From assembly GCF_019175285.1 (NCBI RefSeq), contig NC_056522.1, positions 62,254,193 to 62,318,192 on the forward strand: a stretch of DNA of 64,000 bases, written 5' to 3'. The position numbers and the translations under genes are program-made. Below, one piece after another: positions 41,701-50,900 of this stretch. Position 1 is the first letter of the stretch. Each line of letters opens with the position of its first letter. Source of the stretch: Sceloporus undulatus (taxonomy: Eukaryota; Chordata; Lepidosauria; Squamata; Phrynosomatidae). Under the pieces are notes generated by a model. That model saw only the letters and a program-made list of their open reading frames with translations. It searched no databases and was not told where the DNA came from.

Positions 41701-44019
41701 ATTTTTAATTCACCTAATAAATGTCTATTATACCATGGCCTAAATTAGTGTGAAGAGGTAAAACACAACTGCTAATGGTGATATACAATTCAGTATTGTC
41801 TTGAATTCATTATACAAATTTAAAATAACCAGTATATATGTACAGTACTAGCAGAGAAGTACTGATGTCTTTTGGGGAGCCTCTTCTTTCAGTCACACCA
41901 CCCTCTCCAGGCATATTTAGACAGACATGGGAAAGACTCTCCCTGGTGGCTGTTCCAAGAATGCAAGGCTGACCCTCTCCCTGTTGTCCTTCTGCCAGAT
42001 CTTTTTATTTTGGCATCCTCTTGGTAAACAAATGACTACTGAAAAAGGGGTTTCAGTGGCCATTGTACTTTAAAAAAAATTATGTGCTTTTAAAATGCTT
42101 TAAAATCAATTGTGTTTTAATATTGTAACTGGTTGGTTTGTTTTTTACACATTAGATTTGCAACTCTTTTAATTTTGCTTTGAGCTGCTGAGTCCCAGTT
42201 TGGGGAAGAAAGGTGAAGTGGATCCTGGAGCCCTCCTTTATGACTGAACTTGCAACATTGTGGCTGGTAAGCAGCAAACAATACATATAAATAAATCTAT
42301 CTTTAAGGCTGAGCTGAAAACTATATTATTTAGGGAAGCGTTCTCAGGGAATTTGTGATTGTCATCTCGCTGTCTGATAATGTTTGATGCGATTTGCTTT
42401 TATATCTGATGTTTTTTAATTTGTCTTTTCTTTCCTACATTGTAATTTTATCTATTCCTCTATCTAATTGTTATTACTTTTAGAGTGTACGCCTCGGGCA
42501 GGCTTTTATATATTCCTTAATTTTACTGATTTTGTACAACGCTGTGTATAATTACAGCGCTTTAGAAATAAAGTTTAATAATAATAATAATAATAATCAT
42601 CATCATCATCATCTTCCTGTAGAATTGAAGTTATAAAGCAATATCATAGTTAAAAATACTGGAGAGAAATCAATGTATGTATTCACTTTACCTGATGGAG
42701 ATACAGAGGTAGCAATCGTGAATCCATCTGCTCAAATTCTTCTCGCAGGAGAGAGAAAAGGGCTTGTAAGGTCTGGTTTGGATCGTTCTGGGAAGAATTT
42801 GCATTCATCTTATTTATGTCTTCATCATAGGCAGGAGCTGCTGTTGCAATGACAGTCTTCTCCCGCTTGTCTGGAGAAATGGGGAAAAAAGTCCCCCATC
42901 CCATCTTTTAAAAAAGTGTTTCTTATTTCAGCATATTAGACTGTATCCACACACATGTGACCATTGGTCCATGCACATAAACAAAGGGATTTTCCCATCT
43001 CTACTCCCTGGCAAAGTTGTCAGGAAAGACCTGGGATGTGGAACAAGATGATATTGGGAATGGGAATTTCAGTGAGTTCCCCTTCCAATACAACTTCCAG
43101 ACTTCATTTGTAGGCTGATCATATTTCCTTGATACAAAAATGAGACATTGGGATGGCAAAAATGGCAAAGGATTATGTAATATTCCATATGCATGAAAAA
43201 GTAAGACAATAACAAATGTGTTATTACATTAACTTACTGAGCTAGCAATTATTCTTCAGTGACAGAACGCATACAAAAACTAACATTACAGCAGAACTGA
43301 CAATTACGCATCTTCAGGTGTACTGCAGTCATGCACTGGACTATGACTCTGGAGAACAGGATTCAAATTCCCATTCAGCCATGTAAACCCACTAGGTGAT
43401 TTTGCTTTGCCTTCCCTCTCACTGCTCCAGAAAGAAACATAGGGCAGGGCAAGGCATGGAGAGGGAAGGCAAAGTTGCAGCCAGTTGTGTGGGCAAGGGG
43501 ATGCTGCCATCAAAGCCAGTGCTGCCCCCACTGACTCTTTCTGGGTTTGGCTGGGTGGGAAAGCATGTTCATGGACTCTTTTCCTTCTGGGGAAGGGACG
43601 AGTGTGTGGTCGCCATTGGTGCCACTGCCTGCTTTGTTTTCTACCAGCCAGCAGCCCATCCAAACCCAGAAGGAGCTGGGGGGGTATGGTAACTGCCCTG
43701 GGTGTTCGAATTAATGCCAGCTTCAATATTACATACTACATCCATCCTTAACATTACAGATGACTGTGAGATAAGCATGATATCTTCAGACATTATAGCA
43801 CTTTGAAACAAAGGATTACTGAAGACTAGAATAGTATTTGGGCATGGCACTTCCAAAAGTCACAGGCTGCCCTAAATAGAAAACTATTCCTTTGAGGGTA
43901 ATCTTTTTATTCTATCTCAAATATAATGTTTCAAAATTGTTGGAAATAAACTGGCTGTTGTAGATCTTGGCTTAAAAGAACAGTGATAACTCTGTTAATG
44001 ATTTTAGAATATCACATTG

Positions 44020-44068
<49 letters not shown>

Positions 44069-47000
44069 TTTATATCCCGCCTCATCTGCACTCAGGGCGG
44101 CTTACAAAATTAAAAATTATATGAATCATATCCCCCAACCCTCCCCCCTAAAATAGAATCACACCCCCTTAAAATAGAATTAAATAAAATAGAATTAAAC
44201 ACACAATGTTTAATTATGTATAATGTTTTAGTACTCATGGTTTAATTGAAAGGATCTAGCAGTGCGTGCATTTCTGTGTTTTTGGCCACAGTCCCCCACT
44301 CTTAACTAACCATGATAGAATGTAAAGTCTGCCTACTGAAGATTTTGATAAGCCCGAAGTCATACAAAGTAAGTCATCTCTTGGATCGCTTATCTGCATC
44401 TATCTCTCAGGTGCAAAACACACAGCAGGGGGGGAAACAGTTTAAGACTGCATTAACTGTCCTGGCTCAGTGCTAGGGAATCCTGGGAAATGTAGTTTAT
44501 TGTAGCACCAGAGCTCTCTGACAGAGGCAGCTAAATGTCTAAAAAATGATACAGTAGTTCCCAGACTTCCCTAGCACTGAGCCAGGGCAGTTAAAGTGGT
44601 CTCAAATTGGATTATTTCTGCAATATATTTTTGACCTCTGTCATTACTTTTCCTTCTGAAAAGTAACAAAGAGTATTAGAAAAATGTAAATGGCTCATGG
44701 ACTTAATATGTCCAGCACAGCACTTCTGGGAGGGAATTATTTGATGTTTGCCTTTCTGCTACTGGCATACCCCACAAACCAGCTCAGGAGCATGCAGAAA
44801 CTACTCAGACAAAGTTTTTGTAAGGTTCTGGGAACTGCAAGGGGGATGGAAGCACTAACATAATGTTGGATTTAGGCTATGGGATAGAATTAAGAAGACC
44901 TGGAAACTGATTCTGTTTTTGCAACAGAGAGAAAATAATATGGCCTGAGTTCTTTAATCCTTTTCCACCAAGCTAGTCTTGTATGTAACTTGTATGAATT
45001 AACACTGCTTATGCAAGGAAGATTAAGTAAGACCATCCTTTTGGTATCCCCTCTAAATTGCTATGGTGTAGTTAAAATTAAGCTCATCAATATATTAGGA
45101 CAGTTGTAAAACCAACTGCCCACTACCACTATAGTTAAAAACCCACTTAATAAAACAGCTCATACTTCAAAGAACTGAGAAACAATTGATCAAATTAACA
45201 ATTTCTAGATATGTGAAGATTTTCAGCTTCTAGTGTATTAAGCATTTTAATTATCAGGAATACTCTTTTTATATTTTATGACAACAGTAAGACCTTCATC
45301 CAGAGGAATCCATTCACTTCAGTATAAATCCAGGACCCTAATCTGGTGATTCTTAATTTCAAATTTTATCTTTCTTCCATGGCAGCATAAATAGAGCTCC
45401 TAAGTACTCTCCAACAAAAACAATGATCATACTCAAACCTAATGCTGTATTATATGCTTTCAGACAATGCCTTGGAACTTATATGCAGTTTAAAATGTAA
45501 TTATACTTACACAGATATCTAAAAGACTTATTGGTATTTGCTGGAAAAATACACATAGAACATTGTTTCAATATTAGGTCTGTTATATTCTAGGCAGCTA
45601 TCTCTTCTTATGTTTTCTTTCCTTTTTTCCTCTCTCTCTGGCTGCTTTTTCCTTTGTTTCTTTCCCTCTCTCTTTTGCTGCTTTTTGGGGGTTATGGTGG
45701 TGGCTGGAAGGGCTCTCTTGATATTTTTTCCTCACTCTCCTGCCTCATTCCTCTGTTTCCATTGTCCTTGTCTTGGGGAACAATAGACAGAACAGGGAGA
45801 GAAAGTGTTAAGCTGTTCTGCTGACTCCTATAATCTTGAGGTTTATTAGGCTTCTCTGTAGCTGATATTTACTTAACAAAATGGGCATGTTAATTGTATT
45901 TACACAATTAATGCCAAGTCTACTATGGCCCTTTCTGTTAAGGCTACCAGCATAATTCAGAGAAATTTCCAAACCTTGGAGAGAAAAAACAAACAAACTG
46001 AATGGTGCAATGCCCAAAGTCCAGAAGATTGATAACAGGCCTTCAATAACCCTGCCTTCAAAAACATGGGCTGCAGATCGCCTGGTCAATACAGGTATAT
46101 TCTAGTTAATGTTCCCCAGCATTACTTCTTTAACAGAAACTTTGGTGCCAGAGACATCTGGTGTTTACCCTGACTGTTGTAAGAATATGCACACACAGAA
46201 GTATTACTAGATGGGAGAAGAACACAGCAGGTGATGTCTCAGGGTGGGGTTGACATCTGGTTGGGTCCTCTGTCCACTGATGTGAGTTGAGTGCTCCTGC
46301 CACCCAGGAGCCCCTTCTGAGTCTGGTAGGGCTGTTGGCTGGGCAGGAAAGGTAAGTGCCAGTGGCAACAGCAGCAGTGGTACCATGGACACTTCCCATT
46401 CCTGCTGCCATCGCCTCCCTTTCCCATCTAACTGGCTGCTGGGAGGTAGCAGTAGCTAGCCTCAACCTGCCATTCCTATTTCTACTTTGGGCTTTCTTGA
46501 CCTGAGCAAAGAGAGTCCAAGGCAGTGGTGAAGCACAAGGCGGCAGGAACAGAGAGCCATTTGCAGGCGCGGATGGGTGGGGGAAATGGTTGACAGGCTT
46601 CTTTGTTGCCTTGGGCTCTCTTGAACTCAGCTAAAAGAGCTGAAGGCAGCAGCAAAGCATGATGTAGCGCTGTGGGAAACCATTTGAGGATGGGGGGAGA
46701 GGCTGCCATGCAGCTGCAGCTCCCCGGTGCTGGTGCATTCCTGCTTATCAGCACCCTTGGAATCTCTTGACTTTGGCCAAGAAACCCCAAGACAGTGGAA
46801 AACCACAAGACAGTGTCTGTGAGAATGGAGAGGCAGGAGGAGGAGGTGGACAGAGGGCGAATACTCCTCCCTGCATGCTACCACTTATCCTTCAACCACC
46901 TCTACCCTCCCACTCTCTCCCCATGTTGTCTCCCCTAAAGTGGCTGCTTGCCTGGGGGTGACATGAGTTACTGCACTGAGGTGGCACCAACCTTACTGAC

Positions 47001-47856
47001 TCCACTGCACACAACTACAGTAGGATCATCCAGAGTAGAATCCTATTCTTTCCCAGCTAATGCTTTACTGCATTTTTGTGCTGCAGAAATGCTGCTCAAT
47101 ATGTCACTGAAAGTCTGTATTTCTCCAGCCTTCCTTCAACATCCTCCCAGTACTGATGCTAAAAATCTTCCAGCTAATCAGAGGACAAGAAGGGCGTGGA
47201 TGAGCATGTATAAAAAGATTTTGTAAAAAGAAGGTTTTTTGGTAGAGGCTTTGTTAGCAGAGATATACTGTACTGCAGTGCCAATTTTAGAGAGGACTAT
47301 ACATTATACCTCAGTTAAGAATCTAAATTCTTGGCATATGATTGGGATATGTGCTAAATAAAGCCAAACAGATTGAGTTTTTGTTTTTATCAGGTAACCA
47401 TAATTTGCTTGCTCTTGGTTTGTTCCAATGAATCCTAATTTGAATTGAAAACAACTATGTCCACTTTGAATATAATGACAAACCATGAATAGCCTTCTGT
47501 CCAAATCATTTGTTTTCAAGGCCTAATTGCAGTTGTATGCCCAGTTTCATGCACCAGGAGCCAATATTTAGCTTAGGTGCTGAAGTGTATACTCATAAGG
47601 CTGCTTAGATACAACAGGTGTTTATAAATAATGAGTTATATTCCACAGTAATACCGTGCTTGCAGAAAGCACAGGGTACTCAAGTTTTCCTCTATCAACT
47701 GTAGGCTATCATTACATATCTAGTCCTGTTCATCCAACCTTATCTTTGGAAGCAGGTGGAAAGGACTCAAGAAAATACTGGTCACCAATGCATATTAGGT
47801 ACCCTGTTTGCAGGAGAATTTCTTTCTGCTAAGACAAAGCCAGCTAGATGCAAAAG

Positions 47857-47900
<44 letters not shown>

Positions 47901-50900
47901 TATTATTATTTGTATACCGCCCTCTGGCAAACCAATCCGGGCGGTTAACAACAGTAAAATATAAAATATGACAATTAAAAACACTTTATCCCTCCCCCCC
48001 TTAAGACAGTATTAAACAGTATAACATATTAAAAACACAATACAAGCATAAAACCAGCAGTTAAAACTAAAAACCCTGATATCCCTCTGTTGATTATAAC
48101 CAGCCTATTGAAAAAAGCACGTCTGATGCTTATGAGCCTAATTTTTTTTCTAAGCTGCTTAACATATCCTTTTTAGTGTTGCTCCAAAAATATAATTCAG
48201 TTCATCATCATTTAAACTGATGAATTTTTGTGGAATACTTCAAGAGTTAACTTGAAGGAAGGGAACGATATGGAATAAATGAGATATCAAGCGCTTCTGA
48301 AAGAATACTATTAGTTGCCGTAAATATTGGATGAGTAATTTTAAGTATCACTGTTGTTACTGTTGTGTATCATCAAATAGTTTCTGATTTATCATCTTCC
48401 ACTTCTGACCTTAAGGATAAACCTATCATGGGATTTTCTGAGGCTGAGAATATGTGACTTTCCCAAGGTCACCCAGTGGGTTTTCATGGACAAGTGGGGA
48501 TTCAAACCCTAGCCTCCAGAGTTGTAGCACAATAGTTAAACCACTACACCACTCTGGCTCCTATTAAACGTTCCAGTACTGTGTTACGGCCATGTGTAAA
48601 ACAATGATGTGATTAATACAGAAATAGAAATGGGACCTTCTGATGTTCAAGAATTTCTGTGGTGAGAAGAAATTCTTTTTGCTGTCACTGTGAAATCAGA
48701 TGACTCCATCATGCCTAGCCCAGCAACAGAAGACGGTCTCTCTCTCCATTCATCTGCCATGGCCCTGTCCTCAGAGGGAGAGAAGGACAGACATAGCTCC
48801 ACCAGACCTAGCCCAGAAACAGAAGAAGGGTTCTCCCTCCATTCATCTGCCATGGTCCTGGCTTCAGAGGGAGAGAAGAACCACTGAACCTGACCCCCTT
48901 CCCCACTGCCATTACCTTCTCCTTTTGCTTCATGTCTTTTTTAGATTGTAAGCCCAAGGGCAGAGAAATATGTAATTAAAAATTTATAAGCCACTCTACC
49001 AGAAAAGTGGGGTATAAAAACTCTGAATAATGATGAGAAACAACAGAAAACAAATTCGATGAGGATTAAAACGGATTGAGAAGCGACTGATGCAAGTGCT
49101 ATATTGTGATATACATCTAGGTCCTAAGAAAAATAAAGCTTGTTGCATATGAAATCCCAGGCTTCTAGATTTCACAAATGTACTGTAATTGGTTCTTAGT
49201 CAGAAATGAGTTTTATTGCAGTAGATTTATTTATTAATTTTATTTATATCCTGCCTTTCTCTCAATATGGGACCCAAGGCAAGTAATAATTTTGAGTTAA
49301 GGCAAAATGCAGTCAAAACCATGAATAATACAAACTAAAAACCCCTAAAAATTAAACAATCATAATGAAAACACTAATTTTAAAGTTTTCAAAAGGCCAA
49401 AACAATATACCGTAATAATAATGATAAAAATATACATGCAATAGACCCTGATTAAAAGATTTTCTGCAACAAATAGTTAACACTCAAAGGCCTGGGTAAA
49501 GAGAAAGAAAAAGAGAGCATGAGGCAATTAGCCTTCCATGGAAGGGAATTTCACTGTTTGGAAGCAGCCACTGAGGACACTCTCTCCTATGTTCCCTATA
49601 AATGTGACTGTGATGGTGGTGGGAGATGAGAAAGCCCTCCCCCAAAGATCTTAAAATTCAGGCAGGCTAAAACAATCTTTCAGCCAGACTGGACTAGAGA
49701 AAATTATAGGTCACAAACAGCACTTTTTGCCTGGAAATAAAACCATGCTTTATTATAAAATAATTGAAAAGGTAGAGGTTCTAGCCATTGTAATCTTTCC
49801 CTTGGTTATGTTAAATAAACAGCAGTGCGGCAGATCTAGAATTCTGGAAAAAAGAAATTAATATGAGAGACAGTATGGAACTGACCCAGTTCCATTCCCA
49901 AAACAGAGCTCTAAAACAGAATTATAGCACTCTTTCTTTTAAAAGTACGCTACAGATAACTGTTGCCCAATCCAGACCTTGGCATATTTATGTACATTGT
50001 ACAAACACTACCGTGCCTTAATGTTAACTATGCAACTAAAATAAACCCACCCTACCTTTACATAAATATGTGGCATCTCATTTATTAGCTTATCATAGCA
50101 ACAGTGTAATGCACTATGTAAGAACAAGGTGACTGAAGGGTCAAATGGACAGGAATAAATATTTTATCTTCCCTATTAAAACTACCATGGCTATTTTAAC
50201 AACCTTTACTATTACTGCTACTGAGAACAAAAGTAGGACAGCATAACCTCACAGGAATGCAAAAAACACCATGAAAAACACCTTGTTTCCTGTCTATGCG
50301 ATTTTAAGTGTGAGTCTGCAGCACAGGAATAGAAAATGTTAAATTATTCATATATAGATAAGAGTTCTTATAGTTTACTGAAAGTCATTGGCGCAATGTG
50401 GTTGTGGAAACTGCAAAGAAACTATAATAGATTTAGCTTTTTCCTCCTCTACCCCAAACTCCTTTACATAACAGTACTTCAATGACAAGCTGATGTAACT
50501 TGCTAAGTATGCAGTAACTGCAAGGCTAGATTCTGTTAAGTTCAGTATGAAAATTGATATGAGGTATCAAGATTTGTCACATGAACTGGAGTCGGTGAGT
50601 GTGAGTGGTATGATCCTTTCACAAATTATCGCTAAAAAAAATTGCCAGCGATATCCCTCTAGTACATACTCATTTTACAGATCAATCTCCACTAAAAATG
50701 CTTCCTGAATTGTATTCCATTTTCCAAAAAAGTTTTCAATTTTCATGGAAATACTAAAACAATGAAGCACTGTCTATATTCACTGGCTTTCCTCCCTGCC
50801 AATGGTTATTGTTATCATCTAAAAGTAAGACAAACAGTGAACAAATAAATGGTAATACTTAAGAAGCACAAGTATGTTCTTTACCCTATGCCCAATTATT

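Noticed and set aside
43304-43751. Overlapping open frames on both strands in a GC-rich intron stretch
   Set aside because: Openness on both strands follows from high GC, and one frame includes part of a SINE.
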